A stretch of 8,496 nt of DNA from Planctomycetota bacterium (GTDB taxonomy: Bacteria > Planctomycetota > Planctomycetia > Pirellulales > Lacipirellulaceae), in the NCBI GenBank assembly GCA_022614705.1, contig JAKEIB010000213.1, positions 1-8,496 on the forward strand. Direction: 5' to 3'. Both the position numbers and the translations under genes were made by a program. This document shows positions 1 through 6,378 of the stretch, in pieces. The notes beneath the pieces were generated by a model. It made no database searches. It was not told the origin of the DNA and saw only the letters and a list, made by a program, of their open reading frames with translations. The stretch's first letter is position 1, and each line of letters begins with the position of its first letter.

Positions 1-274
1 CGTTGTCGAGCGAATGGGTTGCACGAGTGACCGCAGTGGACACGGGTTGAATAACGTGATGACGCTTCGTGTGTTGGGAGTGGATTTTGGACTTCAAGAA
101 TAAGCCGAATCCGCTGAGGCGAAAAGCTCCCCAGATAATGTAAGCGCCCGGCTGCCGCGTCATGTGCGGTCGCCGATCAGCGTGGCCGCACAGGTCGAGC
201 GTGACAGCGGACGACGAGGCCCAGGTAAGACCAGCCAACAACAGGAAACTTGCAATTGCGATCAGATGGGGCAT
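1..274 (-). CDS. Putative exported protein, N-terminal part (runs off the left edge)
   Basis: This frame stays open from an ATG at 274 to the window edge, giving 91 codons. The start is well supported: AGAAGGAG lies six or so bases upstream. The first 20 residues (MPHLIAIASFLLLAGLTWAS) are a textbook signal peptide with an A-S cleavage region, and the mature part opens with SSAVTLDL, a style common in PEP-CTERM surface proteins. After that the translation becomes rich in His, Arg and Cys and does not look like a folded secreted domain. The gene could therefore be frameshifted shortly after the signal peptide, or could simply be an unfamiliar protein. It lies 61 bp downstream of the propeller gene on the same strand, so the two may be co-transcribed. 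No family recognised. Confidence 0.4.
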   Translation of the reverse strand, partial: MPHLIAIASFLLLAGLTWASSSAVTLDLCGHADRRPHMTRQPGAYIIWGAFRLSGFGLFLKSKIHSQHTKRHHVIQPVSTAVTRATHSLDN

Positions 275-335
275 GGCTCCTTCTCCGTATTGGATTGAGT
301 CACGGGTTTCGGCGGGAATGGCCCTGGATCGGCAC

Positions 336-1364
336 CTATCTGCGATGTCGGGCAGATAAGCCGACGATTCCGAACAGCCCCAGACTGCCAAGGATGAACG
401 TCGCCGGCTCGGGAACGATCACCGGTTGCCAGGAAGCTCTTCCCGGAAATGGGGAGGCGTCAATGTCCGAGATTCGTTCTTCGTTGCTTCCATCGGCATC
501 CATGACCCACAGTTCATTGCGTCCGCTCCTTCCGGTGCTAAAAAGAATCTTCGTCCCGTCTGGGGACCAAGCGGGGTCGTCGCTGTTCCTGTGATTCGGA
601 TCTTCGGTTAATTGCTTGCTTCCCGTGCCATCGGAATTGATGGTCCAAATCTGGCCATATTGATTTTCAATCCCCGACCAAAACGCGATTCTGTTGTCCA
701 CCGGCGACCAGGAAGGAGCATTGGCGTCGTAGGCGGTTTCCAGCACCGTAGTACTGCCGTCTGGATTGACGAGAATATTCACTCGGTCCTCGGTGGTCAG
801 AATTCTTTCGTTGGTTCCATCCGAGTTCATGATGCCGATCTCCGGCTGAGGATCCGTCGGTGTTGTCGGATTCCTCGGGGTGATGAATACCATTTCGTTT
901 CCGTGCGGAGACCAGGACGGCGCTATTTTGAAGGTGCTGCTGTGAGTAATTTGCCGAATATTGCTCCCATCAGCGTTGATTCCCCAGATTTGCTGGATCT
1001 GACTACCGTCGGGGCGTGAAAAAGCGATTTGCTTGCCGTCCGGCGACCAGTCCGGGGCGACTCCCTCGGCAAGCAAATGCTGGTTTGAGCCATCGGCATC
1101 CATCACGGCCACCCATGCCCCTCCATTGCGAAGGGAGCTGAAGGTGATCTTTCTTCCATCAGGCGACCAATCGGGACGTCCATTCTCGCCATCGAAGGTC
1201 AATTGTTGCCGGTTCGACCCATCGGAATTGATGGCGAAGATTTGCAGTTTTCCAGCCCCATCGCGAAGCGGCAGAGCGATCAATCCAGTACTGATGACAG
1301 CAGCGCGAGATGACGCGATCGGCACAAGCGTAACTACCAAGACGGTCAGGAATAACTTTGACAT
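336..1364 (-). CDS. Exported PD40/TolB-like beta-propeller protein with PEP-CTERM sorting tail
   Basis: The protein has 342 residues. The frame is open further upstream to 1649, but I start at the ATG at 1364 because GGAG sits seven bases before it and residues 1-22 (MSKLFLTVLVVTLVPIASSR then AA) form a signal peptide. The body holds six PD40-type repeats marked by (D/S/A)WSPDG-like motifs near residues 65, 105, 150, 218, 265 and 311. Most are preceded by a strand reading xINSDGSN or VMDADGSN. This is the pattern of the six-bladed C-terminal propeller of TolB. Residues 317-342 are a PEP-CTERM signal: VPEP, a hydrophobic helix, then the basic end ARHRR. The family knowledge implies export, removal of the tail by an exosortase and attachment at the cell surface. 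The ligand is unknown; such propellers usually bind proteins or glycans. A decayed copy of its 3' end lies just upstream (1478-1678). Confidence 0.88.
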   Translation of the reverse strand: MSKLFLTVLVVTLVPIASSRAAVISTGLIALPLRDGAGKLQIFAINSDGSNRQQLTFDGENGRPDWSPDGRKITFSSLRNGGAWVAVMDADGSNQHLLAEGVAPDWSPDGKQIAFSRPDGSQIQQIWGINADGSNIRQITHSSTFKIAPSWSPHGNEMVFITPRNPTTPTDPQPEIGIMNSDGTNERILTTEDRVNILVNPDGSTTVLETAYDANAPSWSPVDNRIAFWSGIENQYGQIWTINSDGTGSKQLTEDPNHRNSDDPAWSPDGTKILFSTGRSGRNELWVMDADGSNEERISDIDASPFPGRASWQPVIVPEPATFILGSLGLFGIVGLSARHRR

Positions 1365-1477
1365 TGCCCAACTCCAGTTTTGCCGAACTTTGCGATTCCG
1401 ACTCTTCAACGGGATGGGCGACGACCTCCGGCAGAAGGCTCTGCTTCTGCTATTGAATGGGCCTGTAAAGGCAACGA

Positions 1478-1678
1478 TCTGCGGTGACGCGCCGACCATT
1501 TGAGGATTCCGGACAAACCTAGACTGCTGAGGGTGATCGTCGCCGGCTCCGGAACGATCACCGGTTGCCAAGCAGCTCGTCCTGGGAACGGAGCGAAGTC
1601 CATGTCCGAGATTCTTCTTTCGTTGCGTCCATCCGCGTTCATCACCCACAGTTCATTCCTTCCGCTCCTCGCGGTACT
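1478..1678 (-). pseudogene. Truncated, decayed duplicate of the propeller/PEP-CTERM gene 3' end
   Basis: Translated from the minus strand, this stretch repeats the last 65 or so residues of the neighbouring propeller protein. By hand count about 50 of 65 residues match, including RSGRNELWVM, PFPGRA, WQPVIVPEPAT and SARHRR. It has no signal peptide and no earlier propeller blades: similarity stops abruptly around 1678, only about 85 bp from the end of the CpxP-like gene. The stop codon TAG of the intact copy is TCG here, so the frame runs on to 1406. Weak similarity also continues about 30 bp past the old stop. The membrane helix of the tail has gained a Lys (GILKW), which would harm sorting. 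The offset to the intact copy is 1139 bp, close to one gene length, so this is best read as the remains of a tandem duplicate whose 5' part was deleted. Confidence 0.82.
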
Positions 1679-1760
1679 GGGATTATGTCTGACAATGCTT
1701 TCATCGATTTCTCCGTTGCAGTCTCTTTCGCGGACCGCCGATAAAAAACACTCTGTGCCG

Positions 1761-2435
1761 TCAGCGGGGTGTCGGCGGCTCAAGCTTCCTGAGCGAGTCA
1801 TCCAACAGCGCCTCCGCCTCGGAGACTTTGCCTTGTTCCATCAGCTTGGGGAACGCCTGCATCTGTTCGGCAACGTCATGCGGCGGCTGGCCGGCCTTGA
1901 CGCGCTGCTCGACAAGTTCGTGCACGCGCATCAGTTTGCTCTGTAGTCTTTGTTGCAGCTGTTGCTGCGATTTGCTCACTTCCTTCTTGATGTCTTGCAG
2001 GCGTGTCAGTTGCTCAGGCGTTAATCGCTTACGAATCCGAAACATCGTCCCCAGCTGGAGCCGTTTGATCTGACGTTCCTGCTCCAGCACCTTGTCCAAC
2101 TGAGCAAGTAGCTGCGCCTCATCGGTCGTACTCTGCGGAATAAGGCTTCCGAGGATCGACGCTTCGTTTCGCAGCGAGGCTTCTTGGGCGGGCAGCTGCT
2201 CTTGAAGAGTCTTAACGTCCGTCTCGATCGCTTCCCGTTGCTTCTCCGAGAGTCGTATTTTCTCTCCCTGCTGCAGGATGAACTCAGGAGGGAACAGGTG
2301 CTCTTCGATAGGATTCTCCAAGCGGGGTTCCGGCGGACTAGCCGGTGCTGCCGGCGCTTGTGCAAGCGCCACGTCGTCGCTCCGCACGACTAGGATGGCT
2401 ATGAGGACTAGCAGCAATCGTACTACTCGACACAT
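1761..2435 (-). CDS. Exported Spy/CpxP-like (LTXXQ, CnrX-type) helical protein
   Basis: The protein has 224 residues from the ATG at 2435, chosen because AAGGGA lies eight bases before it and it opens directly with a signal peptide (residues 1-26, ending VALAQ). An in-frame ATG at 2453 would overlap the preceding stop as TGATG and allow translational coupling, but it lacks a Shine-Dalgarno match and adds only MEGNQT. After a Pro-rich linker (27-50) the rest is almost all alpha-helix, with long Gln/Glu/Leu heptads and the motif LTPEQLTRLQDIKKE at 138-152. This LTXXQ signature is typical of Spy, CpxP, ZraP and CnrX, periplasmic proteins that act as chaperones or as sensors of metal or envelope stress. 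As third gene behind an ECF sigma factor and a membrane protein, it is likely the periplasmic sensor partner. There is no clear His/Met metal cluster, so the signal is unknown. Confidence 0.72.
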   Translation of the reverse strand: MCRVVRLLLVLIAILVVRSDDVALAQAPAAPASPPEPRLENPIEEHLFPPEFILQQGEKIRLSEKQREAIETDVKTLQEQLPAQEASLRNEASILGSLIPQSTTDEAQLLAQLDKVLEQERQIKRLQLGTMFRIRKRLTPEQLTRLQDIKKEVSKSQQQLQQRLQSKLMRVHELVEQRVKAGQPPHDVAEQMQAFPKLMEQGKVSEAEALLDDSLRKLEPPTPR

Positions 2436-2452
2436 GGTTTGGTTCCCTTCCA

Positions 2453-2869
2453 TCAATTGGGCAGTGGTTGCAATTCCAACCGAGACATAGAAAACTTGGG
2501 ACTCAACTCTGGCCTCAGCAAATAGTTCGTCGGGTAGTTCCATGACACAACCGACGGGTCGCGAAACCGCTCGGCAGCCAGCGGCGACATCATGTCAAAG
2601 TCGAACGCCTCCACACGGCTGACATCGACCGAGTGATCGGTTTCTGTCGTTTGTGGCGGCAGGAGCAACATGACCACCATCACTGTCGCGGCGGCGACAC
2701 TTACCGCGGCGGCGATGCCGGCTGATTTCCAGGCCCCCCAACGCCACCGTGTCTCTTCGCGCTGCGCCTGGGCAATGTTCCAAATATGAACAAAGGACAG
2801 TGCGTACCGCTCATCGTCCTCTCTCAACTGCTGGAACAGCTTTCTGGTAGTTTCATCATCTCGCTTCAT
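2453..2869 (-). CDS. Single-pass membrane protein, probable anti-sigma factor (CnrY-like position)
   Basis: The protein has 138 residues. The ATG at 2869 lies inside the sigma-factor gene (14 bp overlap) and has GGAAG six bases upstream, so the two are translated in step. The layout is a charged N-terminal region of about 47 residues (many Arg, Glu and Asp, with two amphipathic stretches), one membrane helix at about 48-71 (AGIAAAVSVAAATVMVVMLL) and a periplasmic segment of about 67 residues rich in Pro, Asp and Ser. There is no HxxxCxxC motif, so it is not a ZAS zinc-binding anti-sigma factor. Function is inferred from position and topology: the short cytoplasmic N-terminus would bind the sigma factor, as CnrY does, and the outer segment would meet the LTPEQ protein encoded next. 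Similarity to any named family was not recognised. Confidence 0.65.
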   Translation of the reverse strand: MKRDDETTRKLFQQLREDDERYALSFVHIWNIAQAQREETRWRWGAWKSAGIAAAVSVAAATVMVVMLLLPPQTTETDHSVDVSRVEAFDFDMMSPLAAERFRDPSVVSWNYPTNYLLRPELSPKFSMSRLELQPLPN

Positions 2870-3383
2870 CGTTAACTTCCACCCCCTTCATCAAGTGTCG
2901 CAGGCGCTGTTTTCCTCGTTCGTAATGTTTGCGCGCCGAACCGACCGAGACGCCCATGACGTCGGCAGCCTCCGTGAGACTCAGGTCGTGATAAAAGACC
3001 AGCTGCAAAACCTCTCGCTGTCGCCGTGACAGCTCGGCCAGCGCACCGATAAACATCTCGCGAATCTCGGAGCAGTGGAACGCTTTCTCCGGACTATCCC
3101 CGCATAGCCTTTGCCCGATGCTCTTCTCATATCTCGCTAATCGAAGTCGGTGCAGCCATTGCCGCCGCCGTTCCTCAATGGCGGTCCTGCGAATTACGGC
3201 AAACAGCCAAGTCCTGAACGAGGCGCGCCCGTTGAAGCTTGCCTTTCCTTCAAGTGCTTTAAGATAGACGTCCTGCAGCACGTTCTCAGCTTCCACCGGG
3301 CTGCGCCCGCAGCAGCTAAGGGCCCAGCCATAGCTCTCGCTATGATGCTTTTCCAGCTCCGTCCGCAGGTCGTCACTGGTCAA
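2856..3383 (-). CDS. ECF-family RNA polymerase sigma factor
   Basis: The protein has 175 residues, a normal ECF length. Region sigma-2 occupies about residues 5-75, with the core-binding and -10 recognition part visible as AENVLQDVYLKAL...FRTWLFAVIRRTAIEERRR. Region sigma-4 occupies about 110-166, with LAELSRRQREVLQLVFYHDLSLTEAADVMGVSVGSA in pieces and a helix-turn-helix at 134-162 followed by RGKQRLR. No sigma-3 and no long C-terminal extension is present. The start codon is TTG at 3383: it is the only usual start that leaves the conserved SDDLRTELEKHH opening intact, though the upstream GGGG is a weak ribosome site. It heads a three-gene operon and is probably held inactive by the membrane protein encoded next. 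It likely activates its own operon, which is usual for this class. Confidence 0.92.
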   Translation of the reverse strand: MTSDDLRTELEKHHSESYGWALSCCGRSPVEAENVLQDVYLKALEGKASFNGRASFRTWLFAVIRRTAIEERRRQWLHRLRLARYEKSIGQRLCGDSPEKAFHCSEIREMFIGALAELSRRQREVLQLVFYHDLSLTEAADVMGVSVGSARKHYERGKQRLRHLMKGVEVNDEAR

Positions 3384-3829
3384 TTCCGCGGCCCCATGAT
3401 CTTCGTTTTCGCAGCCTCGAATTGGTCGTTTGGCCGGGGCTGTTATATGACAAGGAGTCTTAATTACCTGGCGCTCGATTGTCGGCCCACTTGAATCTAA
3501 CGGTAATGGTCGACGGTAGCAGAATGAATAGGAGCGGTTAGAGTATCTGCCGGAGCCAGCAGTCGCCTCTTTGCGTTCCGTCGCGCCCTATCCGTTTCCA
3601 CTTTCCGCTGGCGAGCTGCCTCGTATTGATCGCTGCAAAATGTGATCGTCGGGACAGCCGCTATCAAATCAACGCACAGTGAGACGGCACGCGTTCCATG
3701 GTCTGATCCTCGGACTAACCGGGATTTCGCAATTGGCCAGCGCAAGAGTAAGACCGCCCTGGTAGGTGGTGCTAAGATGGGGCAGTCTTCAAACAAACAG
3801 TTGAAAGAACTAACAAGATCGGCTGGTTG
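3384..3829. other. Intergenic stretch without a convincing gene; presumed ECF operon promoter
   Basis: These 446 bases separate the sigma gene from the ankyrin gene. A 99-codon minus-strand frame (3497-3796) starts only at TTG, has no ribosome site and matches nothing I know. A plus-strand frame begins at 3642 and runs into the antisense of the ankyrin gene. I accept neither. The sigma operon promoter must lie here. An AT-rich patch at about 3430-3470, reading on the minus strand TTAAGACTCCTTGTCATATA then AC, is the best candidate, but without a known consensus it cannot be assigned. No terminator-like GC hairpin followed by a T run was seen. Confidence 0.4.
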
Positions 3830-4606
3830 TCATTTGAGATCATGGACTGATTTTGCGCCGATGCTATCTAGCCATTCAATCAATGCGGTCGCACCGCTTT
3901 GTCGAGCAGCGTCCATTGGTGTTGACTGGTCGTATCCGACCCAGTTGATATCGGCATCATTGCTCAAGAGATACTCTGCCGCCAAGTGCTGTCCACCGTG
4001 ACATGCACACCAAAACGCGCTAGTAATCTCCTCGAACGAAGGCTTAGCATTTGCAGTAAAGTATCCCTCGACACGGTCCATTAGCCCCAAGGCAGCTGCC
4101 TGCCAGAGTGTTGTCTTGGCGCCACGCTCAACGAGGCGAAGCGCCGCTTTCCACTGACCGAAGATAATTGCGTCCGCGATCGGCGTTCCGTTACCGATTT
4201 TGCCGATGCCCCCATCGGCGTCGATTTCCGCTCCGTGATCCAATAAGGCGTCCAATACAGCCACGTCGTCGCTGCTTGCGGCCCAGTGAAGCGGCGTTTC
4301 CGTGTGAGGTCCGGCGAAGCGTGCATTGACATCCGCCCCAGCAGCGACAAGTATCGCCACGGTCTCGGCCCCTTTTGGGAAGTGGCCGGGCCAGTCGGTC
4401 GCTACGAGAAGCAGCGTGCTGGACGTTGTGCAGCGGTCGAGATTTGTGTCGTCGACGAGTCGAACAGCGGCCAGATCGGGATTCTCATCGAGTAGCCGCT
4501 TGAGCTCCACGATGTTGCCGTTGCGGATTGCTTCGACGGCGGTGACCGCTAATGGGTGTGACGCGAGCAAATACGTATCTTCTTTCGTAAGACGTCCTTC
4601 GCTCAT
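3830..4606 (-). CDS. Ankyrin-repeat protein
   Basis: The protein has 258 residues. It has no signal peptide or membrane helix, so it is probably cytoplasmic. Ankyrin units are visible: residues 20-50 (AVEAIRNGNIVELKRLLDEN), 63-96 (a degenerate unit ending LVAAGADVNAR), 104-130 (TPLHWAASSDDVAVLDALLDHGAEIDA in pieces), 141-163 (TPIADAIIFGQWKAALRLVE), 167-190 (WQAAALGLMDRVEGYF), 196-221 (AFWCACHGGQHLAAEYLL) and 229-250 (TPMDAARQSGATALIEWL). The repeat is a protein-binding scaffold with no catalytic role of its own. The ATG at 4606 has no good Shine-Dalgarno match, but a short inverted repeat lies just upstream. No obvious partner adjoins it: it is flanked by the sigma-factor operon and by the LacI gene remnant. 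Its partner and process cannot be told from the sequence. Confidence 0.88.
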   Translation of the reverse strand: MSEGRLTKEDTYLLASHPLAVTAVEAIRNGNIVELKRLLDENPDLAAVRLVDDTNLDRCTTSSTLLLVATDWPGHFPKGAETVAILVAAGADVNARFAGPHTETPLHWAASSDDVAVLDALLDHGAEIDADGGIGKIGNGTPIADAIIFGQWKAALRLVERGAKTTLWQAAALGLMDRVEGYFTANAKPSFEEITSAFWCACHGGQHLAAEYLLSNDADINWVGYDQSTPMDAARQSGATALIEWLDSIGAKSVHDLK

Positions 4607-4616
4607 ACTGGGGATC

Positions 4617-4631
4617 GTTCAACGATTGAAC
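4617..4631. repeat. Short inverted repeat upstream of the ankyrin gene
   Basis: GTTCAACGATTGAAC has perfect six-base arms around three bases, 10 bp before the ankyrin ATG at 4606. It could be an operator, a leader hairpin that hides the start (no Shine-Dalgarno is visible), or chance. It is too short and AT-rich to be a terminator. Confidence 0.3.
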
Positions 4632-4772
4632 CAAAAAGGCGTCGATTCTCGCCGCGCAATGGCGAAATACTTTCAATCTCAAGTGAAATCAGCCGGCAGA
4701 CAAAATCAGGGTTGGCGATAGAAGAATATGGGACGCACATGGGCTACGGCATCTTTCGCTGTCGATGCTCCG

Positions 4773-4871
4773 CTAGAAGCGCTCGATCCGTTCGTTCAGT
4801 TTGTGCATCTGTTTTTCGATCGGCTCCATCTGCTAGCGCATGTCGCGTAACGCCTGGCTCAGTTCTTCGGA
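4773..4871 (-). pseudogene. Coiled-coil remnant in frame behind the LacI stop codon
   Basis: Reading on in the LacI frame past its TGA (4874-4872) gives SEELSQALRDMR, a TAG stop, then QMEPIEKQMHKLNERIERF and a second TAG at 4775-4773. The heptad pattern (leucine, methionine and isoleucine at repeating places, charged residues between) is that of a coiled coil and carries straight on from the helical tail of the LacI protein. TGA could arise from CGA (Arg) and TAG from CAG (Gln) by single C-to-T changes. I infer that the coiled-coil region was once continuous and has been cut by two nonsense mutations. Readthrough is an alternative with no direct support. Confidence 0.6.
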
Positions 4872-6167
4872 TCAACGCGCCGGCTGCGAGCCCCCGTCTC
4901 GCTCGGCCTCGTGGGACTGCCGAGTAACACCCGCCATTTCGGCCATCTGACCGGCCTGGCAAGTCAAGTTGGCGGCCGCGTCGTACATGCCCGCCGCGTG
5001 CAGGTGCTCAACCGCCTCAAGTATGTGACCAATGCGCTGCTGAAGCTCATTACTTCGCTCGCCGGCATCGCCAAATTGTGGCCCTTTCGCGCTGCCTATC
5101 ATCTCGCGGGCCTCCGGCCGCGGCTTCGTGGTAGAATTGCGAATGACGGGGTCCGCAGCAACTTTGATTGTTGTTGGCGCGTCATCGTTGGGGATGACGC
5201 CGTCGATGCGGTCCATGATGAGTTTCACCGCAAAGCGCCCGATTTCGTGTGCCCTGTGTCGCATCGTCGTGAGTGGCGGGTTCATCGTTGCAGCGAAGTC
5301 GAGGTCGGCGAAGCCGACGATCGAAAGGTCGCGTGGAACCCTCATTTCCAATTCTGCCGCAGCCTGATTGACGAACGTCGCCACTCGGTCGGTGACGGCA
5401 AAGACCGCCGTCGGGCGGAGTTCATCGGTGAGCAGTTGGCGCGCGACTTCCAAACCGTCGCTCCATTGTGCGTTCAAATGCCAACTCTTCACGGTCGCAT
5501 CTGGGCATTTTCGCACCGCGTCTTCAAACGAGCTGCGGCGCTTAACAGCCCAAGTTTGCGATGCCGTTTCGCAGCTCGAAAGGCAAGCAATCCACCGGTG
5601 TCCCAAATTGAGCAGATGCGTGGCTATGACCGAAGTCGCCTGCTCCTCATCGGTCTCAACCGAATCCGCCACGGTCGAGTGGTGATCGATCACCACCACC
5701 GGCACGCGCCGTTCGACGAACTCTGGAAAATGATGATAGTACTCCGCACTGAACGGCGGCCACATAATGAGCCCGTCCACCCGCCGATCCAGCAGTCGAT
5801 TGATTTGCTTGAGGCCTTCTCCTTCATCGTTGTGAAAGTGCGGTATGTCGCTCAGGCTGCCAGTCCACACTGTGATAGGCAGGTAGTCGCACACGGCCAG
5901 TGCGTCGTGAATACCAGAAACCACTTCCACCCAGTAAGAGTCGTTCGGCGGAATCATCACACCGATTGTCTGTGTGCGGCCCGTCTGCATACCGTTGACG
6001 AGCAAATTTCGTCGCCAGCCGAGCTGCCGCGACGTTTCGAGCACACGTTGACACGTCTCCTCGCCGAACTGCTCCCTGTCGCCGCGCAGAATGCGACTAG
6101 CGGCGGCAAGCGAGACATTCGCAGCCTTTGCCACGTCTTTCAGCCGCGGCACACGACCAAGAGCCAT
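4872..6167 (-). CDS. LacI-family transcriptional regulator with coiled-coil C-terminal extension
   Basis: The protein has 431 residues, about 80-90 more than usual. The frame is open to 6230, but I start at the ATG at 6167, which puts the DNA-binding domain at the N-terminus; GGCGGA lies six bases before it. The helix-turn-helix is at 8-29 (RLKDVAKAANVSLAAASRIL), the hinge at about 53-64 (RNLLVNGMQTGR), and the periplasmic-binding-protein-like effector domain at about 66-345, with VDGLIMWPP at 130-138, a GH-R motif at 189-191 and FAVTDRVA at 256-263. The normal end is VIRNSTTKPR (341-350). Residues 351-431 are an added tail with a predicted helix near 372-410 (LQQRIGHILEAVEHLHAAGM). The gene diverges from the GH130-symporter operon, so it probably represses it and is relieved by a sugar. 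Met60 stands where Leu normally enters the minor groove. Confidence 0.92.
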   Translation of the reverse strand: MALGRVPRLKDVAKAANVSLAAASRILRGDREQFGEETCQRVLETSRQLGWRRNLLVNGMQTGRTQTIGVMIPPNDSYWVEVVSGIHDALAVCDYLPITVWTGSLSDIPHFHNDEGEGLKQINRLLDRRVDGLIMWPPFSAEYYHHFPEFVERRVPVVVIDHHSTVADSVETDEEQATSVIATHLLNLGHRWIACLSSCETASQTWAVKRRSSFEDAVRKCPDATVKSWHLNAQWSDGLEVARQLLTDELRPTAVFAVTDRVATFVNQAAAELEMRVPRDLSIVGFADLDFAATMNPPLTTMRHRAHEIGRFAVKLIMDRIDGVIPNDDAPTTIKVAADPVIRNSTTKPRPEAREMIGSAKGPQFGDAGERSNELQQRIGHILEAVEHLHAAGMYDAAANLTCQAGQMAEMAGVTRQSHEAERDGGSQPAR

Positions 6168-6378
6168 AAAAAATCCGCCGCAGATGGTTGGGAACAAGCC
6201 GAACCGGACAATGGCCGTGGCGCCCCACAAGCAATCCTGCGAGCTACAGGTCCGTGACCGTATACATATCGAATCCGGCTGACTAAACTAGTTTAGTTGT
6301 TGCTGCCCGCCGAAGTCAAATCGCGACCAAGGGTCTCTGATTCCTTATTATATCAGCAGGAAGGCAAAGCCAAACACT
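6168..6378. promoter_or_regulatory. Divergent control region between the LacI regulator and the GH130 operon
   Basis: These 211 bp must hold promoters in both directions. The one clear element is the 16-bp palindrome at 6282-6297. On the plus strand an AT-rich TATTAT at 6346-6351 could serve as a -10 box, but I see no matching -35. AGGAAGG at 6358-6364 is the only purine-rich site before the GH130 ATG, and its 14-base spacing is long. On the minus strand TTTAGT inside the palindrome and TATACG 17 bases on could form a weak promoter for the regulator, which would mean autoregulation. These promoter calls are tentative. Confidence 0.55.
6282..6297. promoter_or_regulatory. Probable LacI-family operator (16-bp perfect palindrome)
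   Basis: ACTAAACTAGTTTAGT is its own reverse complement over all 16 bases. It lies 81 bp before the GH130 start and 114 bp before the regulator start. The AAAC-xx-GTTT core has the spacing of LacI-family operators, but the centre is TA within CTAG rather than the usual CG. Position, symmetry and the neighbouring regulator make this the likely binding site. Confidence 0.7.

Noticed and set aside
612..1503. Two plus-strand frames (612-1019 and 1033-1503)
   Set aside because: They are antisense to the propeller gene and only mirror its repeats (PSGDQSG is the reverse of the WSPDG motif).
1365..1649. N-terminal extension of the propeller gene up to 1649
   Set aside because: The extra 95 codons read the decayed duplicate out of frame and precede a clear signal peptide, which must be at the N-terminus.
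3497..3796. Minus-strand frame of 99 codons between the sigma and ankyrin genes
   Set aside because: It starts only at TTG, lacks a ribosome site, has an erratic composition and matches no family I know.
3785..3810. Possible hairpin CTTTCAA...TTGAAG downstream of the ankyrin gene
   Set aside because: The stem is short, AT-rich and bulged, and no T run follows, so it is not a credible terminator.
4744..4962. Minus-strand frame of 72 codons overlapping the LacI 3' end
   Set aside because: It uses a different frame from the LacI tail. The coiled-coil signal lies in the LacI frame, not in this Arg-rich one.
4911..6257. Plus-strand open frame of 448 codons
   Set aside because: It is antisense to the LacI gene over nearly its whole length. 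Its translation is rich in Arg, His and Cys with no domain pattern, whereas the minus strand gives a full LacI protein.
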